Part shown: positions 22,809 through 29,857 of the stretch, piece after piece
How the letters are laid out: every line of letters begins with the position of its first letter
Position numbering within the stretch: the first letter of the stretch is position 1
NCBI GenBank assembly: GCA_002395865.1
Contig: DGVE01000056.1
Coordinates: 1 to 30,074 of the forward strand
Direction of reading: 5' to 3'
Source of the DNA: Lachnospiraceae bacterium UBA4292
GTDB taxonomy: Bacteria > Bacillota > Clostridia > Lachnospirales > Lachnospiraceae
Length of the DNA stretch: 30,074 bases
The notes under the pieces: generated by a model
Database searches by the model: none
The model's input: the letters and a program-made list of their open reading frames with translations, nothing else
What the model was told of the DNA's origin: nothing
Made by a program: the position numbers and the translations under genes

Positions 22809-24288
22809 CGTCTTCCTCCTTTTTAGACTGCTCGATGTTACCTTCGTTTTCCTGTGCTATCAAGTCCTTTTTCGGGTCTTCCTTCCCGCCGCCCATGCCG
22901 CCGAACAGCCCTGCCATAGGATCAGCCATCTGCTGCAGGTCAGCAAAAGTCTTGTCTTTATTCTTCGAGATGTACGCATCATCGATAGACCCGAACATCC
23001 CGGTCTCATCCTCGAGCTTTTTGAGCTCTGTAAGAGCCATGCCCAGGGTGATCGTATTCGACTGGAATGCCGACATGATCGTCTGCGTCTTCGTGGCCGC
23101 GATCTGTGCCAACTCCGTTGCATTCGGTGTCCACAGCGGTGGGAACTGGATCTGGATGTCCTCCGGAACCTCCCCCCATACGCTCATGCATAAAACAGGC
23201 AGGATCCTTTCCAGGACCGGACGCAGCTTCGACTCACGCTGACCATCGATGATGTCGTAGTAGTTCTTCATGTCGCCCTCACCTGTGGAGTTAAGTCCTG
23301 CAGGAGAGCGCCCGAACAGCTTCGTCATCGGGATATGTGTCTTGGCCGACAGATTAAGCTGCGCGGCCTCGGTCACGTGGTCAAAGCCCGTGAACGAATA
23401 CTGCTGGTTGTGGATCTGATCGCCCTTATTTATAAGCCTTGTGCCGAAATTCGACTGACATACCGACTGCGCCTGCATAACGCTCCAGAAGCGCTTCTGT
23501 GCCTCCTGGGACCCCAGGCTGAACAGCTGGTCGAGGTTCTGTACCTCCACCGTGTCCACGTTCGCCCGGAACGTGAGGTTGCCCATGTTGTGCATAATGG
23601 AATCATAAAGAACGATGTCCTCGTAGATAGGTTCTATCTCAGACTCGCCCCAGTACATCTCCGCCAGCTTCTCCAGGTAGGGCAGCTCCCTGCCAATAAA
23701 GCGAACTATGCGTGAGTGATGCACCCGAGCCACGATGTTCGTGCCATCGCCTGTGGATATGTCGTAGTATTCAGGCAGACCGAAATCCGGATCCTCCATG
23801 TCGGTGACGATCGGCCCGCTCGGGAAGATGCCCGACCAGCGGTCGAAGATGTAAAGACCATGAAACGAATCCGGCAGAACCGCCTTGAGGTCCAGCGGCT
23901 TCTCCCAATTGTTCTGACCCTTTATAAGAATCAGCCCTGCAGCACCGCCATAGAGCCTGCCCCAGCGAAGCCCATCAATGACCTGCTTTTGAAGCCCGAT
24001 CTTGCGCTGCGCACGCTCGAACGCATCCATGTCGTCCGGTTTGATGTCGCCCTGCAGCGTGAACCACTCGCGGGTCATGTCCTCCGGAACGATATCGACA
24101 ACCGACTGCAGGATGCCGCCGGAGCGATACATCGCATTCAGCTTGGCATAATCATCCGTCAGCCTCGTAAGAACGTACTCTGTGGCCTCAAGCGGTGCCT
24201 GCGATCCGTACCCAAGCCGGAACAGAGGATTGCTGAAAGCATCCATCGTAAGGACTTGCCCTGTATTTTCCTTTTTTCGTCTGCTCAT
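22795..24288 (-). CDS. Portal protein, DUF1073 family
   Basis: A 497-aa protein. Hallmarks of DUF1073 portals are present: an N-terminal RSGGILQSVVDIVPEDMTREWF, then GLRWGRLYGGAAGLILI, then HSRIVRFIGRELPY, and LSAKTHIPMTKLFGRSPAGLNSTGEGD. It also has PVLERILPVL and a C-terminal Gly/Met then Glu/Lys-rich tail. The portal forms the dodecameric DNA gate at one capsid vertex. Its ATG overlaps the HNH gene stop (ATGA), and its ribosome site GAGG lies inside an 11-bp sequence repeated at the other side of the HNH gene. Confidence 0.9.
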   Translation of the reverse strand: MSRRKKENTGQVLTMDAFSNPLFRLGYGSQAPLEATEYVLTRLTDDYAKLNAMYRSGGILQSVVDIVPEDMTREWFTLQGDIKPDDMDAFERAQRKIGLQKQVIDGLRWGRLYGGAAGLILIKGQNNWEKPLDLKAVLPDSFHGLYIFDRWSGIFPSGPIVTDMEDPDFGLPEYYDISTGDGTNIVARVHHSRIVRFIGRELPYLEKLAEMYWGESEIEPIYEDIVLYDSIMHNMGNLTFRANVDTVEVQNLDQLFSLGSQEAQKRFWSVMQAQSVCQSNFGTRLINKGDQIHNQQYSFTGFDHVTEAAQLNLSAKTHIPMTKLFGRSPAGLNSTGEGDMKNYYDIIDGQRESKLRPVLERILPVLCMSVWGEVPEDIQIQFPPLWTPNATELAQIAATKTQTIMSAFQSNTITLGMALTELKKLEDETGMFGSIDDAYISKNKDKTFADLQQMADPMAGLFGGMGGGKEDPKKDLIAQENEGNIEQSKKEEDDGNK

Positions 24289-24878
24289 TCAAACCTCACC
24301 ATTCTGCAATGAGTACACGCCTTGCTGCCGTTATATTTGTTTGACATAAATAGCGAACCACAGACTACACATACTCGTTCAATGTTATCCACCCCAGAGG
24401 CTCTGCGGTGTGCAGCCTTACACTTATTGTTGCAAAAACGTCCGTGCCCACTTCTATCATAAAATTCAGAACCGCAATGCTCGCATTTTTTTAACACAGG
24501 AGCATGCATCCTATCCTTTGTTTTTTCATATTGAAGCAGATGCCACTTGTGCCCATCCTCGCTTCCGTGCCAGGCTTTTGCCGCCTCGATACCCAAATCG
24601 TGAACTTCCAACAGATCATCCTTATGAGCCAATCCATGCAAACGCTTATGATCATAAGCCACAAGCGCCTGCAGATTTTCAATTCGATTATCGGAACGGT
24701 CTCCATTAACGTGGTGAATCTCGCATCCCTCCGGAACAGGACCATGAGCCTGCTCCCAAACATAAACATGCATTCGCTGACGCTTGCCATTTTTGGTAGG
24801 AGTGGTAGACAGATAGTATCCAGTTGATTCGTCTCGGGTAAAAACGACCCCATTGTATGTCTGATGCTTCTGCGGCAT
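24285..24878 (-). CDS. HNH homing-type endonuclease inserted between terL and portal
   Basis: A 197-aa protein. Residues 35-80 hold the HNH core: MHVYVWEQAHGPVPEG, then CEIHHVNGDRSDNRIENLQA with His55, His56 and Asn65. A helical DNA-contact region follows. The C-terminal part has two Cys4 zinc fingers, CEHCGSEFYDRSGHGRFCNNKC and CVVCGSLFMSNKYNGSKACTHC. Free-standing HNH genes of this type spread between phages by cutting target DNA. The gene sits between an 11-bp duplication (ATTCAAACCTC on the plus strand), and keeps both neighbour genes whole: its ATG overlaps the terL stop and its TGA overlaps the portal ATG. It ends RFE, like terL. Confidence 0.85.
   Translation of the reverse strand: MPQKHQTYNGVVFTRDESTGYYLSTTPTKNGKRQRMHVYVWEQAHGPVPEGCEIHHVNGDRSDNRIENLQALVAYDHKRLHGLAHKDDLLEVHDLGIEAAKAWHGSEDGHKWHLLQYEKTKDRMHAPVLKKCEHCGSEFYDRSGHGRFCNNKCKAAHRRASGVDNIERVCVVCGSLFMSNKYNGSKACTHCRMVRFE
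24287..24297. repeat. 11-bp direct repeat at the portal side of the HNH gene
   Basis: ATTCAAACCTC; the identical partner lies at 24880-24890. Read on the minus strand it is GAGGTTTGAAT, a ribosome site plus the start of the next gene, so each copy serves as the ribosome site for the gene after it. Confidence 0.75.
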
Positions 24879-26098
24879 TATTCAAACCTCCAATCGGGTA
24901 AAGCATTAACCTTGTACCTTAAGCAATCCAAACTGTGGTCGTTCTGCTTCACAGGCTTCTCCTCGCCCCGCATAGCAGCCTTGTCGTCCCAGACATAAGT
25001 GCCGAACTCGTCCAGAATGCACTCGCACTCGGAGCAGACCACTATCTCCCGCTTTTTTACCAGCGCCCCAGTCTTGCGGATACCATCGAGAACCTCGTTC
25101 TCCGCAGGGATCACGTACAGCCCCCTGCGCTGACACTCCGCTATAAAAGATGCCGCCGATGGGTCTACTATCACAGGACACTGTCTCTTGCCCATGAAAG
25201 TCTCCAGGTCGTCAGCATACTCACTGTCAGTTTTTTGCGCAAACTCGATGCGGCTGTCCCAGGAATACTCCCGGTCCACATAGAGCTTGCCCTTGTAGTC
25301 GTATATGTCCAGGAACCGCATCGGGTTCGTAGTACCATAGTCAATAGCGATAGAGCGGTCGCCCGTCCAGTACAGATCCACAGGCCGCTCCTCCGGACGG
25401 TACACGTTCTCGCCAGTGTCGAACATGTCGTAGACCACGCCCTCGGCCATGACCCACAAGCCTTTGATGTAGCGCTCGTAGAACACGCCTGAATATTGCG
25501 TCTTATAACGCTCCTTCATAGCCTCCGACAGCGACGGATTATCGTCCATCGTGAAGTGCAGGTGCATTGCGTTGTGTTTATCCAGCTGCAGCAGCCACTC
25601 CATCCGGAACCAGTGACGCGGGTTCTCCGGGTTGCAGTTGAACCAGAACTTGGATCCTTCCACGGAGCATCTCGCAAGAGCTTGCTCCACGAACGACCTC
25701 GGCATCAGAGCCACCTCGTCAAGAAGCACCCCCGCCAGCGTCAAGCCCTGGATAAGTGTGTACGAGCTTTCGTCCTTACCACCAAAGAAGTAGAAGCGGT
25801 TCTGCTTCTGGCCCCTGCGGAATGTAAGACAATGATCCGAGCGGTTATAGGTGATATCGAACTGGTTCTTCAGGTATTGGATCGTCAGCAGCGGGTTCAG
25901 GATGTTTCTGGTGACCGCGCCAACAGACTTCCCGCAAATAGCGAAATAGCAGTTGTTGAAGTTCCCCATCGCCCACAGGACGAACGAAAGACTCATGATC
26001 GAAGTCTTCCCAGCGCGGACCGCACCATCAGCGATGATCGCGTCGTACCCCGAGTACGGAAACTTCATGATGGCTATTTGCTTCTCACTTAAGCCCAT
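24878..26098 (-). CDS. terL: Terminase large subunit
   Basis: A 406-aa DNA-packaging motor. Walker A is GAVRAGKTS (residues 25-33), Walker B and catalytic Glu are in LLDEVALM (125-132), and the coupling motif is FNCNPENPRHWF. The C-terminal RNase H-like nuclease shows IAIDYGTTNPM, then CPVIVDPSAASFIAECQRRG, and a final DHSLDCLRY. The length is usual. It starts 14 bases inside the terS gene. The last residues (WRFE then TAA) coincide with the HNH insertion point. Confidence 0.92.
   Translation of the reverse strand: MGLSEKQIAIMKFPYSGYDAIIADGAVRAGKTSIMSLSFVLWAMGNFNNCYFAICGKSVGAVTRNILNPLLTIQYLKNQFDITYNRSDHCLTFRRGQKQNRFYFFGGKDESSYTLIQGLTLAGVLLDEVALMPRSFVEQALARCSVEGSKFWFNCNPENPRHWFRMEWLLQLDKHNAMHLHFTMDDNPSLSEAMKERYKTQYSGVFYERYIKGLWVMAEGVVYDMFDTGENVYRPEERPVDLYWTGDRSIAIDYGTTNPMRFLDIYDYKGKLYVDREYSWDSRIEFAQKTDSEYADDLETFMGKRQCPVIVDPSAASFIAECQRRGLYVIPAENEVLDGIRKTGALVKKREIVVCSECECILDEFGTYVWDDKAAMRGEEKPVKQNDHSLDCLRYKVNALPDWRFE
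24880..24890. repeat. 11-bp direct repeat at the terL side of the HNH gene
   Basis: ATTCAAACCTC, identical to 24287-24297. It covers the last codons of terL and the ribosome site of the HNH gene. Confidence 0.75.
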
Positions 26099-26465
26099 TG
26101 TCTATTATCCCAGATTCTTTAAGCGCCTTTGTAATTGGGTCGTCTTCCACCTGCAGATTTGCCTCAACAGCCACGTGCTCGCGCTGCCCTAAATACTGCT
26201 TTCCGAGCCATATCGCCATGCTTGGATTCTTTTCTGCGAGTTGCAGCTGCATCCTTCGAATCGATATTTTGCCCATATCTCGCTTTTTAGCGGATACCTC
26301 CGCAAAACTCGCGTGATAAGTACGTTTACACCATCGCTCAATCGTGTCTTCCGAGCAGCCTCCCAATTTGTTGTCGAAAAAGGCCACTATCTCTGAAAGG
26401 GTGCATTGCAGCCCCAACAGACTTTCGAAATCGACCTGATCAATTTGTTTTCTTGGCCTTCCCAT
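26085..26465 (-). CDS. terS: Terminase small subunit
   Basis: The start is ATG 26463-26465 (126 aa, MGRPRKQIDQVDFESL...), with GAGG 7 bases before it; an upstream TTG is in frame but after no ribosome site. The N-terminal helix-turn-helix reads VDFESLLGLQCTLSEIVAFF, then CSEDTIERWCKRTYHASF, as in small terminases that recognise the packaging site. A basic middle (KKRDMGKISIRRMQ) and NPSMAIWLGKQYLGQRE follow, common to Gram-positive TerS proteins. It is encoded directly before terL. Confidence 0.85.
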   Translation of the reverse strand: MGRPRKQIDQVDFESLLGLQCTLSEIVAFFDNKLGGCSEDTIERWCKRTYHASFAEVSAKKRDMGKISIRRMQLQLAEKNPSMAIWLGKQYLGQREHVAVEANLQVEDDPITKALKESGIIDNGLK

Positions 26466-26471
26466 CAGCAA

Positions 26472-26656
26472 ACCTCACTTAGACTTACATGCTTTTTTCA
26501 TAAACAAGTTCACCCCGGGTTGCCGAAAGTGATACACATAACAGAAGAACCGCCATGAAAATGGCGGCCCTTCTGGGGAATAGTTAATAAAAAAGCGATG
26601 GTCCTTATAATCCAATACAATCATACCATATTGAAACCTAAAAAACGGCCCAACCT
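26472..26656. other. Non-coding region upstream of terS with hairpin (possible packaging/late control region)
   Basis: These 185 bp hold no gene I can support. The main structure is at 26543-26574: CCGCCAT-GAAA-ATGGCGG, 7 bp closing a GAAA loop, extended after a 2-nt internal loop by AGAAG/CTTCT. No T-run follows on either strand, so it is not a plain terminator. The gap lies between the RinA-like activator gene and terS, where late promoters and packaging start sites usually lie. Confidence 0.5.
26620..26628 (-). promoter_or_regulatory. Possible late promoter (extended -10)
   Basis: On the minus strand TGGTATGAT is an extended -10, but no fair -35 lies 16-18 bp upstream. That would fit a promoter needing an activator such as the RinA-like protein encoded just upstream. 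It would drive terS and the rest of the late operon. Confidence 0.3.
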
Positions 26657-27028
26657 TTAGTAGAAATTCATCATCTTCGCCACCGCAAAGACGAACCTAT
26701 GCCGCCAGGTCTTCCAGGTGTTCCTCGAGGCGTAGTCGCTATAGGGAATCCGGTAAAGAATGTTGTCGAACACCCCCTGCCGGTACTCCTGCGGGATCTC
26801 GCCAAGAGCGACCTCGATAGCCCCGATCCGATCGGAAAGCTCCGCAGCCTTAACAGCCATCTGCCCGGTAGGATCCCCGATACTAGTCCCTCGCGGCTGA
26901 CCATCCATCGGATGCGCCTTGCCGATGATATCCATGTACTCCTCCTTCATCCTGGGATAGTCCCGGATGAACCACAGGGTGTGCATGTATACTTCCTTGG
27001 GCAGCTCATATCCCAGCTTCCACCCCAT
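26657..27028 (-). CDS. RinA/ArpU-like phage late transcription regulator
   Basis: A 123-aa protein. It opens MGWKLGYELPKEVYMHTLWF, continues RDYPRMKEEYMDII and a mid-segment DGQPRGTSIGDPT, and closes with EYRQGVFDNILYRIPYSDYASRNTWKTWRHRF. The end resembles a sigma-4-like helix-turn-helix in which a short recognition helix follows a Y-x-x-Y-A-S-x-x-T-W turn. Proteins of this family sit just before terS in many clostridial phages and are related to late activators of the RinA/ArpU type. The position fits activation of the late operon. Confidence 0.7.
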   Translation of the reverse strand: MGWKLGYELPKEVYMHTLWFIRDYPRMKEEYMDIIGKAHPMDGQPRGTSIGDPTGQMAVKAAELSDRIGAIEVALGEIPQEYRQGVFDNILYRIPYSDYASRNTWKTWRHRFVFAVAKMMNFY

Positions 27029-27029
27029 G

Positions 27030-27386
27030 CTAAACCTCCCGAATCTCTATACCATGTACAAAGAGCATCAGCTTGCGCTTTATTACATACTCCGGAGTCT
27101 TATACCCCTTAACATCCTCGACCACTAACGAACCATCCTTATCGTAGACAAAGTCGGCTATATACCTTACGGCCCGTTCAGTCCGAAAGGCAGTACGCTG
27201 AACCGGAATAAGTTCGTAAGCGACCTGCCTTCTTAGGTTTTTGATTTTCCCGGACCTCTCCATGCCCAGAAGAACAAGAAAACGGTTGTATTCTTTACCA
27301 GAGTCGAACTCCCCGTAGGGAGTTACGACCCTATTGTTTTTGTACTTCGAATAGCCTCCGAAGCTCCTCGTCTGGTAACGTCTCAA
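27030..27386 (-). CDS. DUF1064 family nuclease-like phage protein
   Basis: The frame is open to 27422. I prefer TTG 27384-27386 (118 aa) because AAGGAG lies 7 bases before it and the protein then begins about 10 residues before the family motif; ATG at 27420-27422 is the alternative. The pattern YSKYKNNRVVTPYGEFDSGKEY, then KNLRRQVAYELIP, then RYIADFVYDKDGSLVVEDVKGYKT is typical. Asp and Glu-Asp-Val-Lys sit like a PD-(D/E)xK active site. The family may process phage DNA in recombination or replication. It overlaps the upstream gene end by about 56 bases in a different frame. Confidence 0.75.
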   Translation of the reverse strand: MRRYQTRSFGGYSKYKNNRVVTPYGEFDSGKEYNRFLVLLGMERSGKIKNLRRQVAYELIPVQRTAFRTERAVRYIADFVYDKDGSLVVEDVKGYKTPEYVIKRKLMLFVHGIEIREV

Positions 27387-27855
27387 TTCCAAGCTCCTTG
27401 CATTCAGAAATAACACCATCAAGAAGAACAGAAAACTCCTGCGAATTCATCTCGTGCGATCCCTTAAGCACCCGGTACACAGTCATGCCGTCCTTCGTGT
27501 ATTCAGGATCTACATAGATGTCTCCCAGCTCCTTCGGATCGATAAAATCAAGCATAGCGATCTCGATAGGACGGTCTCCATTCATAGCAGTAACACCATA
27601 CCGGGCAAGCATCATCCTGTGGATCTCCTTGCGGTCAGTTCTAAGAACCGAAACCAGCTTGTCCAAAAGCACCCAGTAATACGCATTAGCATCCAGAGAG
27701 CGCTTCTTCATGATCTGCTTTATAACAAGCTCACAGGGCCGCTGTTTGGCTTTCTCGCAGGCTTTTGATACGGACTGAACATCTCCATCGACCACGGCAG
27801 TAACTCTCACCATACCGCCTGCCTGCGGTCTTACGTCAATGTACTGAATAGTCAT
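27331..27855 (-). CDS. NinB-like recombination protein
   Basis: I use ATG 27853-27855 (174 aa, MTIQYIDVRPQAGGMVRVTA...). A longer frame to 27888 has no ribosome site. The segment KKRSLDANAYYWVLLDKLVSVLRTD followed by EIHRMMLARYG is the NinB-like core, a single-strand DNA-binding recombination mediator in lambdoid phages. The N-terminal beta part also fits. The C-terminus (ELGIETLPDEELRRLF) matches clostridial homologs. It lies with a DUF1064 gene, in the phage recombination/middle region. Confidence 0.65.
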   Translation of the reverse strand: MTIQYIDVRPQAGGMVRVTAVVDGDVQSVSKACEKAKQRPCELVIKQIMKKRSLDANAYYWVLLDKLVSVLRTDRKEIHRMMLARYGVTAMNGDRPIEIAMLDFIDPKELGDIYVDPEYTKDGMTVYRVLKGSHEMNSQEFSVLLDGVISECKELGIETLPDEELRRLFEVQKQ

Positions 27856-27946
27856 AATCACACCATCCAGAATCACCATTGCAACCATAGCGAAGTCTTT
27901 TCTTGTCCTTTAGTCTGTATTTATCTAACGTAGTTAAGTCCCTCAT
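27836..27946 (-). CDS. 36-aa small phage protein, possibly a truncated homolog
   Basis: It starts at ATG 27944-27946 with GGGGAAAAA before it, overlapping the TGA of the membrane micropeptide upstream. It begins MRDLTTLDKYRLKDKKRLRYG, then CNGDSGWCDYDYSVH. The beginning resembles longer phage proteins that open MRDL-x-x-LDKYR-x ... YG-x-x-GD. Here the frame stops soon after, so the gene may be cut short by recombination. It overlaps the start of the NinB-like gene. Confidence 0.45.
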   Translation of the reverse strand: MRDLTTLDKYRLKDKKRLRYGCNGDSGWCDYDYSVH

Positions 27947-28029
27947 TTTTTCCCCAATACATTCGCAAGTACTAAGACAAGTACTAAAATCGCAAAGATG
28001 ACTTTAAAACCAAACCAAAGTTGAACCAT
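27943..28029 (-). CDS. 28-aa membrane micropeptide
   Basis: It opens at ATG 28027-28029 with AGGTGA six bases before it, and the ATGA at its end overlaps the next start. It consists of one hydrophobic helix (VIFAILVLVLVLANVLG) between MVQLWFGFK and a KK end. Coupling on both sides supports real translation. Function unknown. Confidence 0.5.
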   Translation of the reverse strand: MVQLWFGFKVIFAILVLVLVLANVLGKK

Positions 28030-28030
28030 G

Positions 28031-28360
28031 TTAATCACCTATTTTTTCCTTCCCGCCTGCAACATCAAGCAGTGCCTTCAGTTTCGCAAGGTACGCTATC
28101 TCTTTCGCCCATAGTGCAACCTTCTCCGTATCTTTCGTGCCGCTGTATTTTTTTATCGCTTCGGCAAGATTGTCTATCCGTTCGGGGATAACCGTCCAGT
28201 AAGGTCTTACTCCGAGAGGGGGAGCAGTGCTTGACTTTGGGTCAGGCTCGGTGACTATCGCCCACTCAAGCTCTCCACAGCTTCGGTTTAAACGGCCACT
28301 ATACCGAAGCACCTTATACGTTTTGTCGTTTATTTTCATTTCTCTCTCTGATCCACTCAT
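28031..28360 (-). CDS. Unknown phage protein
   Basis: A 109-aa soluble protein whose ATG (28358-28360) follows the strong site GAGGAGGAGAA and overlaps the stop of the membrane gene upstream (ATGA). It has an N-terminal beta half with a WAIVTEPDPKSS segment and a C-terminal Lys/Ala helix (EKVALWAKEIAYLAKLKALLDVAGG). I do not recognise a family. Confidence 0.65.
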   Translation of the reverse strand: MSGSEREMKINDKTYKVLRYSGRLNRSCGELEWAIVTEPDPKSSTAPPLGVRPYWTVIPERIDNLAEAIKKYSGTKDTEKVALWAKEIAYLAKLKALLDVAGGKEKIGD

Positions 28361-28476
28361 TTCTCCTCCTCGTTTCTATGCCGCCCGCTATTCACGCACA
28401 GTGCAAGCACCACCACTGCTACCGCTCCGATTATCGCCCCGATAAAGCCGCAGAAAATGTACCTAAAAGTTTCCAT
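28357..28476 (-). CDS. 39-aa membrane protein
   Basis: It begins METFRYIFCGFIGAIIGAVA with ATG 28474-28476. One transmembrane segment (about residues 8-27) is followed by a basic-acidic tail (GRHRNEEEK). It overlaps the preceding and following genes, and its own 3' end forms the ribosome site of the next gene. Function unknown. Confidence 0.6.
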   Translation of the reverse strand: METFRYIFCGFIGAIIGAVAVVVLALCVNSGRHRNEEEK

Positions 28477-28753
28477 TTTCGCCTCCAATTATTGAAAGTA
28501 ACTCTCTTAACTCTTTAATAAACCTATTCCCAAGCTCTTGAAGATCGTCAGGCAAAAGAGACTTGTCTATAAGGCTCTCTATGGTATTGCTTTCCACGAG
28601 TGGACACCAATCGGGTTTATTTCCCCAGGCATCATTAGGCTGCCTTTTACCTAACTCCAGACCCTTAATAACGCATATTGGGAAAGTCACCCCTATACGC
28701 ATTTCACACTCTCCACAATTCTTCGGCATCTCCATATCCTTAATCGCTATCAT
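28463..28753 (-). CDS. Cysteine-containing small phage protein
   Basis: The start is ATG 28751-28753 (96 aa), placed by GGAGGCAAGCG; a longer frame to 28789 lies inside the upstream gene. The N-terminal MPKNCGECEMRIGVTFPICV and a later WCPL supply four cysteines, the pattern of short phage zinc-ribbon-like proteins. The C-terminus is a Leu-rich helix (LGNRFIKELRELLSI). Function unknown. Confidence 0.65.
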   Translation of the reverse strand: MIAIKDMEMPKNCGECEMRIGVTFPICVIKGLELGKRQPNDAWGNKPDWCPLVESNTIESLIDKSLLPDDLQELGNRFIKELRELLSIIGGENGNF

Positions 28754-29142
28754 CGCTTGCCTCCATCGTACACGTTGAAGTCGCTGCATACATAAGATTC
28801 AAGCATAAGCCGGTGACCGGAGAATACCCGGATGCAGCCGCTCTTCGGAAGCAGATCCATGTTCCAGTCTGTCACAGGGACACGCCCAGTCGTGAGGGCC
28901 TCCTGCCATTTAGATCCATAACCACCCGGGCCGTTTAGATGTATCACGTCAGAGCCGCCGCCCACAGCGCCAATAATTGAGTTGGCATTTCTCAGCAGTA
29001 CAAACTTCATACAACCGAAGCCGCTGTCATGCAGCTCTCCGGTTGGCACAATTACGAATTCGTAAAAAGGCCCGATTTCGTTGTACTTGCAATAAGGGAC
29101 GGCCCGAAGTTCTTCCAGTGTCATTTCAGTGATGTTCTTCAT
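28750..29142 (-). CDS. Unknown phage protein
   Basis: A 130-aa protein with the ribosome site GAGGTGGAAGA. The opening MTLEELRAVPYCKYNEIGPFY and a Gly-rich loop (IGAVGGGSDVIHLNGPGGYG) are its main features, and the end is beta-rich (GCIRVFSGHRLMLESYVCSDF). No known domain can be named. It is coupled to its neighbour by ATGA. Confidence 0.6.
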   Translation of the reverse strand: MKNITEMTLEELRAVPYCKYNEIGPFYEFVIVPTGELHDSGFGCMKFVLLRNANSIIGAVGGGSDVIHLNGPGGYGSKWQEALTTGRVPVTDWNMDLLPKSGCIRVFSGHRLMLESYVCSDFNVYDGGKR

Positions 29143-29360
29143 TCTTCCACCTCATTAAACCTGCCTCCACCAAGCGTGGTCTTGCTTATACAATATCTGT
29201 TTATCAGCTTGTGCATAGTGTGATATGGTGTCTTTGCCGCTGTTTCGCCTTCGTGATAACAGACAAATGCTCCATCCGCTTTTAAGCTCGTTATCCGTCC
29301 GAGTTCATACTTTTCGCCGTTTACATAGATGATGTATTCACCTACTTCAAATTCGTTCAT
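29139..29360 (-). CDS. Small beta-rich phage protein ending in EVEE
   Basis: A 73-aa protein with ribosome site GAGGTAGAAGA. It begins FEVGEYIIYVNGEKYELGRI, the look of a small SH3-like barrel. The last five residues (NEVEE) and the following junction are repeated in the next gene upstream. Function unknown. Confidence 0.6.
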   Translation of the reverse strand: MNEFEVGEYIIYVNGEKYELGRITSLKADGAFVCYHEGETAAKTPYHTMHKLINRYCISKTTLGGGRFNEVEE

Positions 29361-29554
29361 TCTTCTACCTCGTTCGTTTTCGCAAGCACATATGATTTCA
29401 TTTCATCAAGCATTTGATTTAGAATGATAGGACCTCCACAATATCTGCGGTCAAACACATGCTCGATAACTATGGGATCATCAAGTTTGAACTTTTCCCC
29501 TGTAGCTCTATCTACGGCATAATGCGTTAATGTCAATTTATATGCTTCAAACAT
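29357..29554 (-). CDS. Small phage protein ending in NEVEE
   Basis: I use ATG 29552-29554 (65 aa, MFEAYKLTLTHYAVDRATG...), although a GTG three codons earlier is in frame. It is mixed alpha/beta with KLDDPIVIEHVFDRRYCGG and ends KTNEVEE. No family recognised. It overlaps the upstream stop by 8 bases. Confidence 0.6.
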   Translation of the reverse strand: MFEAYKLTLTHYAVDRATGEKFKLDDPIVIEHVFDRRYCGGPIILNQMLDEMKSYVLAKTNEVEE

Positions 29555-29834
29555 TCTCTTCACCGTCCATCTTCGCTCCGCACCACCAACAATAAGGCAC
29601 TCTTTGACTTATGGCTTGTATGTCGCTCTTTCCACACTCTGAACATCTGCAATAGCGATTTTGGTTTCCATCAACAAGTCCTTCTTCTATCCAACGTCCG
29701 TGCCTCACTGGCTCGAACTCTACGTTACAGTCATCAAGTGCAAGATGATATTCACCTGTGACCGCACACCGATACTTTGGTGGGTCTGAAGTGTAAACCA
29801 TTTGGTCATTGTATTTGCAATAAGCACAATTCAT
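29547..29834 (-). CDS. Zinc-ribbon phage protein
   Basis: A 95-aa protein from ATG 29832-29834. It opens MNCAYCKYNDQMVYTSD, then RHGRWIEEG, then YCRCSECGKSD, then YCWWCGAKMDGEENV. The four Cys of the C-terminal ribbon (C-x-x-C, C-x-x-C) and the RHGRW motif are the standard signature of abundant small phage zinc-ribbon proteins. A longer frame to 29885 runs over upstream coding DNA and lacks this ribosome site (GAGGTGGAAGA). Function unknown; probably nucleic-acid or protein binding. Confidence 0.7.
   Translation of the reverse strand: MNCAYCKYNDQMVYTSDPPKYRCAVTGEYHLALDDCNVEFEPVRHGRWIEEGLVDGNQNRYCRCSECGKSDIQAISQRVPYCWWCGAKMDGEENV
29568..29582. repeat. 15-bp repeat (zinc-ribbon C-terminus), copy 1
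   Basis: CATCTTCGCTCCGCA; identical at 29855-29869. Here it encodes the in-frame CGAKM of the zinc ribbon. Confidence 0.7.
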
Positions 29835-29857
29835 TCTTCCACCTCGTCCAAATTCAT
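29831..29857 (-). pseudogene. Remnant of a second zinc-ribbon gene (8-codon open frame)
   Basis: ATG 29855-29857 to TGA 29831-29833 encodes MNLDEVEE. In the same frame, the bases just before it would read NCGAK, so the whole is the C-terminus of a lost zinc-ribbon protein (NCGAKMNLDEVEE). The present upstream gene crosses it in another frame. The tail matches the EVEE ends of the two genes at 29139 and 29357. Confidence 0.6.

Noticed and set aside
22795..24288. Calling the portal an anti-CBASS Acb1-type enzyme because of shared naming around DUF1073
   Set aside because: It has full portal length, portal motifs throughout and sits between terL and minor capsid genes.
26543..26574. Calling the terS-upstream hairpin a terminator
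   Set aside because: No U-run follows on either strand.
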